NCBI GenBank assembly: GCA_036477795.1
Contig: JAZGDL010000127.1
Span: forward strand, 1 to 9,841
Direction: 5' to 3'
DNA length: 9,841 bases
DNA from: JAZGDL01 sp036477795
GTDB lineage: Bacteria > Planctomycetota > Phycisphaerae > UBA1845
Of the stretch, positions 1 through 6,618 are shown piece after piece (the stretch's first letter is position 1; each line of letters starts with the position of its first letter). The translations under genes and the position numbers were made by a program. The notes beneath the pieces are model-generated. The model saw only the letters and a program-made list of their open reading frames with translations, made no database searches and was not told the DNA's origin.

Positions 1-683
1 ACGATGTTGTCCCCGTCCAGATCCCCCAGCCCCAGCGTCGGGGTATGGTCGGCGTAACCGTAAACGGCTTCCTCCTCGGCGTTCAAACCGTTCGGATTCT
101 CCAGGACGTGCGTGTCGAATATCTCCGGCGGCAAACGGAACGCAGTCGTTTTCCATTCACCTTCCAGCCCCGGAGGAATGCAGTTGGGATTCTCCGGCGG
201 CAAGTCGCTTTGCGGATCGTCGTCCCACCACTGCGTCTCCCACTGGCCCAGCGGATCGGTGATGTGCGATCCCGGGATGAGGTACCAAACTTCGCCATCG
301 AGGCTGATCTCGACGTGGGCGCATTCCGCCCAGCGGCGGTTCGGTTGCCCACCGACGAAAAAGGCGTTGCCATAGACGATGGCGTCCAGGCCCAGCGGGT
401 TGGCCGCGTCGTCCAGGACAGTGTGATCGAAGCTCACCGTAATCGATCCGCCGAATCCTCCGAGCGTGACTTGCGACTGGTTGTTGGCATCCAGTGTGCC
501 CCCGCCGATCGGCGCCCCCAAGGCCCGCTGCGGATCGTTGAACGTCGCGTCGTTGACGAACTGTCCCGGCGCCGGGCTGTAGTCGACGACGGACCAGGCG
601 AAGGGGCTCTCGTCCGCCGCCGCGATACACGCCCATAAAGCGATGCCAAGCGCAGCCGCCCGATTTTGTGTCGAGCTAATCAT
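1..683 (-). CDS. Secreted beta-sandwich surface protein, 3' end outside window
   Basis: Unnamed surface-protein family; 227 codons are visible and the gene runs off the left edge. Residues 1-23 look like a signal peptide with a hydrophobic run (AAALGIALWACIAAA) and a likely cut before DESP. The mature part is rich in Gly, Asp, Trp and Pro. The pattern LGAPIGGG (56-63), FGGSITVSF (77-85), GLDAIVYGNAFFVGG (98-112), PNRRWAE (114-120) and VEISLDGEVWYLIPG (124-138) matches a family of extracellular beta-sandwich 'cell surface proteins' that I recall from many bacteria. LGDLDGDN (219-226) resembles a calcium-binding loop. ATG at 683 overlaps the stop of the upstream PEP-CTERM gene by 8 nt, with AGGAG 12 nt before it. 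An in-frame ATG at 695 is possible, but that Shine-Dalgarno would then touch the start codon. The gene probably shares the B12-riboswitch transcript, so a role in cobalamin binding or capture is inferred, not shown. Confidence 0.8.
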   Translation of the reverse strand, partial: MISSTQNRAAALGIALWACIAAADESPFAWSVVDYSPAPGQFVNDATFNDPQRALGAPIGGGTLDANNQSQVTLGGFGGSITVSFDHTVLDDAANPLGLDAIVYGNAFFVGGQPNRRWAECAHVEISLDGEVWYLIPGSHITDPLGQWETQWWDDDPQSDLPPENPNCIPPGLEGEWKTTAFRLPPEIFDTHVLENPNGLNAEEEAVYGYADHTPTLGLGDLDGDNI

Positions 684-1794
684 GGCTGCGAGCATCTCCT
701 ACCCTCAAAGAGCACTGTGTTCGACGCCGGTGGATGAGCATTGAGAAAACGCCACCGGCCAGCAGCAGCCCGCTGGCCGGTTCGGGAATGGCGTAGCGGT
801 AGACGGTGAGCCCGGCGCGGATGTAGAGCTCCCGGGCGACGTTGTTGAAGTTCACGGCGTAGAAGTTCATGTCGTTGGCCCCGTCGGGGTCGAAACGGCG
901 GACCTGCTCCGGATCGAAGGCGTCAGCCGGTCCCAGCCCGTCGAGGGCGTCGGTGATCGCAGCCGCATGCACCAGCGCGGCGTAGTCCAGGTCGCCCCCG
1001 AAATCGCCCCCGCCGACGAACAGATGTCCCTTGGCGTCGAAGCCGAGCGACGCCGCCGACAACAGGTCGGCGATCAACGTCCCATCGTTCTCGAAATCGA
1101 CCGGCTCCGCGCCGCCCAGCGGCGCCAGCCAGTCCGCGTTGTCGAAGAACTTGATGGTGCCGGTTCCGCTGGGCCCCCCGATCGCGAATCCGTTGCCGGT
1201 GTAGAGGTTGCCCGCATCGTCAAAGGTGACACCGGCTGAGGCGCCGCCGATGTCACCGACAACGACGGGGTTGACGGGGTTTGCCGCATCGGTGCTGTTC
1301 ACGTCCAGCACCGAAACAAACGACGGGCTCCCGAAGACACCGGCGGTCAGCGCCAGATGGTCGTCGTCGTACCATTCGGCGTCAAAATGATTGGCCGAGT
1401 ACCACGTTCCCGAAAGACCGCTGAGGGAGAACACGCCGACCTGGAAGTTGTCGAAATCAGCCCCGCCGTTGTTGCCCACCGCGATCCGAGCGCCGCCGGG
1501 CGACACGCGAACAAACGCGGCCCCGAAGCTGGGGATGTCCCCCGCCGGCAGCGATCCCGGTAGCCCGAATGCCTCGGATCCCACCGCCGTCTCCGTGTAT
1601 AGATCTCCGCCCACCAGTGTCACCACGCGCCCGTCCGCCAGCACGTCGAAGGGCCCCGCCCCCGCGGGCAGCGTGAACGAGCCGGCCAGGAAGTATTCGT
1701 CAAAACTTTCCGCCGCCGCCGCCGCGGCGATCGTCAAAAGAACCATTGCGGCCCGCGCCGCAGCCGTACAACTTCGTTTTTTCTCCCGATACAT
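676..1794 (-). CDS. Secreted PEP-CTERM protein, beta-propeller-like, B12-riboswitch linked
   Basis: A 372-residue exported protein. Residues 1-28 form a signal peptide (MYREKKR basic start, long Ala-rich core, cut near AAAA/ESF). The body has recurring strand-turn-strand units of beta-propeller type: LADGRVVTL (52-60), VSPGGARIAV (97-106), FDDAGNLYTG (191-200) and FDAKGHLFVGG (251-261). The C-terminus carries a PEP-CTERM signal: IPEP (336-339), a hydrophobic segment (about 342-355) and RRR (356-358). In that family, exosortase recognises the signal and sorts the protein to the envelope or matrix. A 14-residue tail after the arginines is longer than usual and overlaps the next gene. The start at 1794 is chosen because GGAGG lies 5 nt upstream and the signal peptide follows; an in-frame extension to 1902 would run through a hairpin repeat. 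It is the first substantial gene after a cobalamin riboswitch, and BtuG of Bacteroides, a surface B12-binding protein, is also a beta-propeller. B12 binding here is an inference. Confidence 0.85.
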   Translation of the reverse strand: MYREKKRSCTAAARAAMVLLTIAAAAAAESFDEYFLAGSFTLPAGAGPFDVLADGRVVTLVGGDLYTETAVGSEAFGLPGSLPAGDIPSFGAAFVRVSPGGARIAVGNNGGADFDNFQVGVFSLSGLSGTWYSANHFDAEWYDDDHLALTAGVFGSPSFVSVLDVNSTDAANPVNPVVVGDIGGASAGVTFDDAGNLYTGNGFAIGGPSGTGTIKFFDNADWLAPLGGAEPVDFENDGTLIADLLSAASLGFDAKGHLFVGGGDFGGDLDYAALVHAAAITDALDGLGPADAFDPEQVRRFDPDGANDMNFYAVNFNNVARELYIRAGLTVYRYAIPEPASGLLLAGGVFSMLIHRRRTQCSLRVGDARSHD

Positions 1795-1843
1795 GTGATC
1801 CTCCATTCCCGCGTGAAGGGACGCAACGGCCCGCGCCGAGTAC

Positions 1844-1871
1844 CGCTGGAGCGAGAATCCTTTCTCGCTCC
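1844..1871. repeat. Short hairpin repeat, copy C
   Basis: Perfect 10-bp stem: arm GGAGCGAGAA, loop TCCT, arm TTCTCGCTCC, preceded by CGCT. It belongs to the same family as the two hairpins at 6619-6687. It shares the CGCTGGAGCGAGA start and TCCT loop, but the innermost stem pair is A-T rather than T-A, a compensated change. It lies in the 5' untranslated leader of the PEP-CTERM gene. Confidence 0.85.
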
Positions 1872-1878
1872 TTGGGAG

Positions 1879-1902
1879 GTGCCGAGAAGGGATTCTCGGC
1901 AC
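1879..1902. repeat. Short hairpin repeat, diverged copy D
   Basis: Perfect 10-bp stem: arm GTGCCGAGAA, loop GGGA (TCCC on the minus strand), arm TTCTCGGCAC. The centre (GAGAA, TCC-type loop, TTCTC) matches copy C, which starts 35 bp away, but the outer stem has changed on both arms. It has no T-tract, so a terminator role is not supported. Membership of the family is less certain than for the other copies. Confidence 0.7.
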
Positions 1903-1916
1903 AGCATATAGTTGTA

Positions 1917-2018
1917 CTACTTATGAAACGCGGTACTAGGGAGAGTGCGCACACCAATCACCGGCTGATGGATCACATCGATTTCAAGAAGCGATGCGCT
2001 GGAAAGCCACGCGGACAT
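1917..2018 (-). CDS. Possible 33-residue leader ORF after the B12 riboswitch
   Basis: No recognised product. The minus strand reads ATG at 2018 through TAG at 1917, beginning MSAWLSSASLLEID and ending STAFHK. A strong Shine-Dalgarno (GGGAGGAG, 2028-2035) sits 9 nt upstream of the ATG. It lies immediately 3' of the cobalamin aptamer, where an expression platform is expected, and ends about 120 nt before the PEP-CTERM start. It may be a regulated leader peptide, a remnant of an older gene separated from the next one by hairpin insertions, or chance. Its frame stays open upstream through the riboswitch, so openness alone means little. The support is the Shine-Dalgarno and the position. Confidence 0.35.
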   Translation of the reverse strand: MSAWLSSASLLEIDVIHQPVIGVRTLPSTAFHK

Positions 2019-2060
2019 GCGGTGCCACTCCTCCCGCGAGAGCGTCACGTCCTGGGTTTC

Positions 2061-2262
2061 AAGCTGGTAGGTCTTCTGGCTTCCGAGCGGCCGACCTGAA
2101 AAGGTCGGTCTTTCTACTGGCTGCGCCTTCTCGACCCGGTTGCCCCGGATCAATGGCATGTTGGCAGCGGTCGTTCTCGGTTACAGCGGCGGGGCCGCCC
2201 CGGTTTCACACCGGATTCCCTGTTTGATCCGCTCCGGCGGATCACCAGCCGACAACCAGGCT
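2061..2262 (-). promoter_or_regulatory. Cobalamin (adenosylcobalamin-type) riboswitch
   Basis: Read on the minus strand, the conserved core of the cobalamin aptamer is plain. In order it shows a P2-like hairpin (GATCCGCC/GGAGCGGATC), AACAGGGAATCCGGTG, TGAAACCGGGGCGGCCCC, GCCGCTGTAACCG, the CCATTG segment, a GAGAAGGC segment (usually GGGAAGGC), a variable hairpin GACCGACC/GGTCGG, and the 3' B12 box AAGCCAGAAGACCTACC at about 2066-2082. AGCCTGGT near 2262 can pair with ACCAGCT near 2062 to close P1. Such RNAs bind cobalamin and usually turn off transport or synthesis genes when B12 is plentiful. The genes it precedes here are the secreted propeller-like protein and its overlapping partner. Confidence 0.93.
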
Positions 2263-2285
2263 AACGCCCCCCAAGACCCTGTCAA
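2258..2285 (-). promoter_or_regulatory. Candidate sigma-70 promoter for the riboswitch transcript
   Basis: A perfect -35 hexamer TTGACA (2280-2285 on the minus strand) is followed after 16 bp by TAGCCT (2258-2263), a weak -10 matching TATAAT at three positions. It lies directly before the aptamer and after the rpoN stop. The -10 overlaps the presumed 5' edge of P1, so the exact start of the RNA is uncertain. I see nothing else between this and rpoN, and no clear terminator after rpoN. Confidence 0.45.
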
Positions 2286-2354
2286 GCGCACTTCAGGATC
2301 TTCGCGGGAGGGACGCTGAGTTTTGCAGTCACGGTGTTTTCAGGCGACCTGCGA

Positions 2355-3821
2355 TCAGAACTTCCTGCGCTGTCTTGAGGGCGGTATTGCAAGCTGGGCA
2401 CGGTACTTGGCCACCGTGCGGCGGGATATACTGATGTTCTCCCGGGACAGAGCTTCTGCTATCCGATCGTCGTTGAGCGGGTTGGATGGGTCTTCACTCT
2501 TCACGATCTCCTTCACCCGCTCCTTAACACTATCCCAACTGGTGCCCACGCCATTGCCGGTTTCCGTCCCGCCGGTAAAGAAATAACGCAGCGGGTATAC
2601 GCCGTACGGCGTCTGGGTGTACTTGTCGGCCACGGTCCGGCTGATGGTGGACGGGTCGCATCCCAACTCCTCAGCCAGATCACTCATCAGCAGGATGCGG
2701 AGCCCGGGCGGGCCGACCTGGAAGAACTCCGCCTGGTGCGCCACCACCGCCTGGGCTACCTCCATAAGGCGGCTGCGCCGAAACCTGACGGCCTCGATCA
2801 GCGCATTGCCGCTCTCGACCTGTTTGCGAACAAAGTCGCGAACGTCCTTGCCGTTGGACTTGGACCGCAGCATGTCGACGTATTCCTGCTTGATGTGAAG
2901 TTCCGGCAAGTTGCCGCGTGACAGCCGCACCACCAACCCCTTGCCACGATCGTCCTCCTCGATGATCACGTCGGGGTAGATGCGCGGAACGCGCCTGTCC
3001 ACAACCAAATAGGCCGGGTGGAGCACCAGCGATTCAGTGATGGCCTCCATGGCTGCGGTGATCTCGCCGACGGAATACCCGGTGGCCTTGGCCACAGCGG
3101 GATATCGATTGCGGATGACATCGTCCATATGGTCGCAGATCAGCTTGCGTTCGATGGTGTTGTCGCCCGGCATGGCGTCGAGCTGCAAGAGAAGGCACTC
3201 GCGATAATCACGGGCCGCGATGCCGATCGGGTCCAGTCTCTGGATTCGTTGCAGAGCCTGCTCGATTACCTGGACGGACACCGGCGGCCGCGTGTCCTCA
3301 GCGATCGTCTCGAGTGGTATCTTGAGGTAACCGTCCTCTTCCAGATGATATATGATCGCTTCGCCCGCGCGGCGGGCGTCGTCATCGAGCTCGAGCAGGT
3401 TCCACTGGTGCAGCAGGTGCTCATCGATACCTTCGGGACGGCTGGCGGTGTTGGCCATTGCGTCGAGCTTGGCATCGCGCTCTCCGTCGGCGACCGGCCG
3501 GCCCTTGAAGCGAAACGACGCCCGCTCGTCGAAGTCCAGGCCGTTCTCGCGCGAGAAGCGGTCCAACCGATTGAAGCTGGCGCTGTGCTCACCGGCGCCG
3601 GCCTCGCCGGCCGCCGTACGGCCCGATTCGGTGACCGATTCGCTGCGCTCCCCGTCTCTAGCCAACTCCAGCGTCACATTCTTTTCGAGTTCTTCGGCCA
3701 AGCGCTGTTCCAGCGCTTGGGTGGACAGTTGCAGAATTTCCATCGATTGGATGAGCTGCGGCGTGAGCCGCTGCTCCAACCGCATGTACTGACCCATGAC
3801 CTGGGAAAGGGACTGCGACAT
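2355..3821 (-). CDS. rpoN: RNA polymerase sigma-54 factor
   Basis: Alternative sigma factor that directs RNA polymerase to -24/-12 promoters and needs AAA+ enhancer-binding activators. The protein has 488 residues, a normal length. Region I (1-50) has the Gln/Leu-rich activator-contact sequence, including QRLTPQLIQSMEILQLS (17-33). An acidic, low-complexity linker (about 55-125) follows, then the core-binding region, with LDPIGIAARDYRECLLLQL (196-214). The helix-turn-helix region spans about 377-405 (DLAEELGCDPSTISRTVADK), with YFFTGG (413-418) after it. The RpoN box near the end reads SRRTVAKYRA (466-475; family consensus ARRTVAKYRE). ATG at 3821 is chosen because region I begins there; the open frame upstream overlaps recR. 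It starts 19 nt after the recR stop, so it is probably co-transcribed with recR. Confidence 0.97.
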   Translation of the reverse strand: MSQSLSQVMGQYMRLEQRLTPQLIQSMEILQLSTQALEQRLAEELEKNVTLELARDGERSESVTESGRTAAGEAGAGEHSASFNRLDRFSRENGLDFDERASFRFKGRPVADGERDAKLDAMANTASRPEGIDEHLLHQWNLLELDDDARRAGEAIIYHLEEDGYLKIPLETIAEDTRPPVSVQVIEQALQRIQRLDPIGIAARDYRECLLLQLDAMPGDNTIERKLICDHMDDVIRNRYPAVAKATGYSVGEITAAMEAITESLVLHPAYLVVDRRVPRIYPDVIIEEDDRGKGLVVRLSRGNLPELHIKQEYVDMLRSKSNGKDVRDFVRKQVESGNALIEAVRFRRSRLMEVAQAVVAHQAEFFQVGPPGLRILLMSDLAEELGCDPSTISRTVADKYTQTPYGVYPLRYFFTGGTETGNGVGTSWDSVKERVKEIVKSEDPSNPLNDDRIAEALSRENISISRRTVAKYRAQLAIPPSRQRRKF

Positions 3822-3840
3822 TAACTTCACCCAAACACGG

Positions 3841-4443
3841 CTACATTTCCGTCCGTCCGCGAATCGCGGATTCCAGCATCGCCGCGGTGGCGAACTCAAG
3901 AGGTGATCCCACCGCCAAACCGCGCGCCGGACGTGTGATCTTCACGCCCAACTCACTCAGAACACTCTGGATGTGCAAAGCAGTCCCGTCACCCTCAAGC
4001 GTAGGATTTGTCGCAAGAACCACTTCACGTACACCACCGTCCTTGACCCGGCGCACCAGGGCGTCGATGGTCAGGTTCTCCGGGCCAACGCCGTCCAGCG
4101 GTGCGATGTGACCCATCAACACGTGGTACACACCGCGAACCAGGCCGGTGCCTTCCAGGGCCATCAAATCCTTGGGCTGTTCGACAACCCAGAGTTCCGC
4201 CGAATCGCGCGAGCCGTCCGCACAAATCCGGCAGGGATCCTCTTCCGTAAGATTATAGCACACGCCGCAATGAAAGATACGTTCCTTGACAGCCACAATC
4301 GCCGCTGCCAGCGCTTGGGCCTGCTGTTTGGACTCACGGAGCACGTGAAAGGCCATCCTCTCGGCACTTCGTGCACCGATGCCGGGGAACTGCTTAAACT
4401 GCTCCTTGAGCCGCTCAATCGAATTGAGATGATCGGACTTCAT
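3841..4443 (-). CDS. recR: Recombination mediator protein RecR
   Basis: Acts in the RecF(O)R pathway, loading RecA at single-stranded gaps during recombinational repair. It has 200 residues, the standard length. Visible parts are the helix-hairpin-helix with QFPGIGARSAERMAFHVL (18-35), a four-Cys zinc finger (C59, C62, C71, C74), and a Toprim domain beginning at ELWVVEQPKD with the acidic residue E88. The C-terminal part carries ATNPTLEGDGTA and the RPARGLAVGSPLEF motif typical of RecR. It follows ybaB in the conserved dnaX-ybaB-recR order, but here about 250 bp of repeat-containing DNA lies between them. rpoN follows 19 nt downstream. Confidence 0.97.
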   Translation of the reverse strand: MKSDHLNSIERLKEQFKQFPGIGARSAERMAFHVLRESKQQAQALAAAIVAVKERIFHCGVCYNLTEEDPCRICADGSRDSAELWVVEQPKDLMALEGTGLVRGVYHVLMGHIAPLDGVGPENLTIDALVRRVKDGGVREVVLATNPTLEGDGTALHIQSVLSELGVKITRPARGLAVGSPLEFATAAMLESAIRGRTEM

Positions 4444-4470
4444 TATGGGTCTCGGTCGAACAATGCCTAG

Positions 4471-4679
4471 CCCGGATTATTCATACCGCAGAGATCGCTG
4501 AGAGCGCAGAGTATTGTTTAGAAAAAGGTTGGAAGGTCAAAGGTCAAAGGTTAAAGGTTCCAAGGCCCGACGTTTCTCCCTTCGTGCCTTCCTGCCTTCC
4601 CCAGGACGCTGACTTGGCTAACTTCTTGTCTACCCCGCCTCTGCGATCTCTGCGTGCTCCGCGGTGAATTATTCGGGCC
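4471..4679. mobile_element. MITE-like element with imperfect terminal inverted repeats
   Basis: The ends are inverted repeats of about 40 bp. The left end (4471-4511) reads CCCGGATTATTCATACCGC then AGAGATCGCTGAGAGCGCAG; the right end (4639-4679), reverse complemented, reads GGCCCGAATAATTCACCGC then GGAGCACGCAGAGATCGCAG. By eye, 22 of 27 bases match across the CCGC...GCAGAG part. The centre has no coding frame of interest; it holds four tandem heptamers and a pyrimidine-rich stretch (TTCGTGCCTTCCTGCCTTCC). Similar 'CCGCAGAG...GCAGAG' repeats are, as I recall, interspersed in many bacterial genomes. Its position between ybaB and recR suggests insertion into an ancestral operon. No target-site duplication is obvious. 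Confidence 0.6.
4533..4560. repeat. Four tandem AAGGTYM heptamers
   Basis: Four consecutive seven-base units, AAGGTCA, AAGGTCA, AAGGTTA and AAGGTTC, lie inside the inverted-repeat element between ybaB and recR. There is no evidence that they bind a protein. Confidence 0.75.
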
Positions 4680-4696
4680 AAGCTGCAAATGCGCAA

Positions 4697-5038
4697 TCAG
4701 CCCGTCAAGCCGCCCAGCATTTCATTCAGTCCGGGGATGTTCAGGCCGCCGGTGAGTTGGGCCATCTGTTCCTTCGCGGCGTTGTGAGCCTTCGAGGTCG
4801 CGACCGACACAGCCCCCTTTATCATATCCTCCAGCAACTCGACGTCGGAAACCGCGTCGGGTTGAATTCTGATGTCAACCAGCGTTCCCTTGCCGTCGAC
4901 CGTGGCCACCACCGCGCCGCCGCCCGCGTCCCCCTCATACCGTTTCGACGCCAGCACCTCTTGCATCTGTTTCATGCGCGACTGTATCTCCTTCGCTTGT
5001 TTGAACAGGCCGCCAAGGTTTCCAAGTCCGCCCAGCAT
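4697..5038 (-). CDS. ybaB: YbaB/EbfC family nucleoid-associated protein
   Basis: Small DNA-binding protein of the YbaB/EbfC family, which forms dimers and often coats the nucleoid. It has 113 residues, as usual. Features are a Gly-rich start (MLGGLGNLGGLFKQAK), the amphipathic helix EIQSRMKQMQEVLASKRYEG, the central sheet GGGAVVATVDGKGTLVDIRI, the helix LLEDMIKGAVSVATSKAHNAAKEQM and a Gly/Leu tail. ATG at 5038 is preferred: GGGGGAG lies 9 nt upstream within the end of dnaX, whereas an ATG at 5047 would abut it. Only one base separates the dnaX stop from this start, so translational coupling is likely. Confidence 0.96.
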   Translation of the reverse strand: MLGGLGNLGGLFKQAKEIQSRMKQMQEVLASKRYEGDAGGGAVVATVDGKGTLVDIRIQPDAVSDVELLEDMIKGAVSVATSKAHNAAKEQMAQLTGGLNIPGLNEMLGGLTG

Positions 5039-5039
5039 G

Positions 5040-6578
5040 TTACGCATCTCCCCCGGCGGATTCAGGCTCCGCCGTATCTGGTGTTGAGTCGCCTTGGCCC
5101 GGCGACGCCTCCGCGGTGTTCTGGTTTGGCGCACTCTTTTGCACACTCATCAGCGTCGCATCGAACAGCTCCATGGTCCGTTGCACGGTGGGGTCCCGGC
5201 GAACGCGGGCCTCGTCGGAGGAGCTGACGGATTCCCGTCGGCGGGCCCCGGGCGAAGGGGTCGGCGCCACCGCCGACACAGCCGATCCTGCAGGTTTCGC
5301 CTTCTTGTCGCCCGACGGCCGATCACCGCAGGCCGGTGTGCGGTCTTTCGGTGTCTGAGTGCTTCCGAGCGGCGTTGCTGGAGCGGCTGGCTTCGCAGCC
5401 GGCTGCCGCGCCGCTGGGGTAGGATTAGCTTCGTGCGCCGATCCGTCTTCCAGCCGATTGAGAAGCTCCTTGATGTCGGAGAAGTTCCCGGCCAGCGCCA
5501 GGCGAACCACGGCTGCATCGATCAGCGCACGCGAAGCGTTGCTCGATTTTACCGAACGACGCGCCTCTTCCGCCAGACTGATCATGTAGACGTACGTGGA
5601 CGCGTCGAACCGCGGCGCCTGCTCAGCCAGTTGATCGCGATCAGCCGTGGACAGATCAACAAGTTCTGTGTCGGTCCCGCAGACCTTGAGCAGCATGAGC
5701 GTACGCAGGTGGTCAATGAGCATCTGGCAAAAGCGTTCCGCCGTTTGGCCGCTGGCCAGCGATTGCTCCACGCACTGCAGCGCCGCGGCTGCGTCCTCAT
5801 CAGCCACGTGATCCACCAACGCGGTGATCACCTCATCGCGCGCCACCGGCAGAACGTCGTCGAGGACCTCAGCCGCCAACTTTCCGCCGCCGAACGACAG
5901 CAGTTGGTCCAGCAAAGACAGCGCGTCGCGCATCGAGCCCTGAGCCAGCCTGGCAATGCGCCGGATAACGGTGTCGTCCGCCTCGACCTTCTCCTGCTCC
6001 AGAACATGCCGCAAATGACCGGCGATGGCATCGATGCTGATGCTCCGGAAGTCAAACCGTTGACAACGGCTGACGATTGTCGCGGGAACTTTGTGGGCCT
6101 CCGTGGTGGCCAGAATGAACTTCACATGATCGGGTGGCTCCTCCAGCGTCTTCAGCAAGGCATTGAAGGCACCCGTGCTGAGCATGTGCACTTCGTCGAT
6201 GATATAAACCTTGAAACGTGAGCGTGCCGGGCGGTAGGCGGTGTTGTTGCGGAGATCGCGGATGTTGTCGACCCCGGTGTTGCTGGCTGCGTCGATCTCG
6301 ATGACGTCGATATCCTCACCTTCGGCGATCATCCGGCAGGGCTCGCACGTGCCGCAGGGCGTGGGCGTGGGGGCCTCGAAGCTCGCACAGTTCAGCGCCT
6401 TGGCCAGCACCCGGGCCGTCGACGTCTTGCCCACCCCGCGCGTTCCGGTGAACAGGTAGCCGTGGTGCACACGCTCAGACGCCACCGCGTTCTTGAGCGT
6501 CGTGGCGATCGCCTCCTGCCCCACAAGATCGTCGAAGGTCTGACTACGGTATTTTCGAGCCAAGACGGTATAAGACAT
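5040..6578 (-). CDS. dnaX: DNA polymerase III subunit tau (DnaX clamp loader)
   Basis: AAA+ ATPase of the clamp-loader complex that places the sliding clamp on DNA and bridges polymerases. The 512 residues show MSYTVLARKYRSQTFDDLVG at the start, Walker A GTRGVGKT (45-52), a four-Cys zinc site (C64, C75, C78, C81), Walker B VYIIDEVHML (124-133), sensor-1 ATTE, and the SRC arginine-finger motif VSRCQRF (169-175). The third domain follows, then a Pro/Ala-rich disordered stretch and a short conserved-looking tail (RDPTVQRTMELFDATL). The long C-terminal domain of the E. coli tau protein is absent. No A-rich slippery heptamer is visible, so a frameshifted gamma form is not supported. ATG at 6578 is chosen by family alignment and GGGAG just upstream; an in-frame extension to 6749 would enter hairpin repeats and the SRP RNA. 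It leads the dnaX-ybaB-recR-rpoN run. Confidence 0.97.
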   Translation of the reverse strand: MSYTVLARKYRSQTFDDLVGQEAIATTLKNAVASERVHHGYLFTGTRGVGKTSTARVLAKALNCASFEAPTPTPCGTCEPCRMIAEGEDIDVIEIDAASNTGVDNIRDLRNNTAYRPARSRFKVYIIDEVHMLSTGAFNALLKTLEEPPDHVKFILATTEAHKVPATIVSRCQRFDFRSISIDAIAGHLRHVLEQEKVEADDTVIRRIARLAQGSMRDALSLLDQLLSFGGGKLAAEVLDDVLPVARDEVITALVDHVADEDAAAALQCVEQSLASGQTAERFCQMLIDHLRTLMLLKVCGTDTELVDLSTADRDQLAEQAPRFDASTYVYMISLAEEARRSVKSSNASRALIDAAVVRLALAGNFSDIKELLNRLEDGSAHEANPTPAARQPAAKPAAPATPLGSTQTPKDRTPACGDRPSGDKKAKPAGSAVSAVAPTPSPGARRRESVSSSDEARVRRDPTVQRTMELFDATLMSVQKSAPNQNTAEASPGQGDSTPDTAEPESAGGDA

Positions 6579-6618
6579 ACGTGATCGCTCCCAATTCGCT
6601 GGAAATCTCTGTAGCAAT

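Noticed and set aside
2019..2159. 80-codon minus-strand frame spanning the riboswitch
   Set aside because: Its upstream half is the conserved aptamer RNA itself. Only the part after the Shine-Dalgarno at 2028-2035 is kept, as a low-confidence small ORF.
3018..3824. Long plus-strand open frame opposite rpoN
   Set aside because: It is the antisense of a clear sigma-54 gene, shows no recognisable domain, and long antisense frames are expected at this GC content. The same reasoning removes 45-638 and 967-1798 (opposite the surface-protein genes), 5094-6221 (opposite dnaX) and 8371-9471 (opposite the cyclase).
5040..5500. Programmed frameshift in dnaX making a short gamma form
   Set aside because: No A-rich slippery heptamer like that of E. 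coli is visible in the 3' part of the gene, and the full frame already lacks the large C-terminal tau domain.
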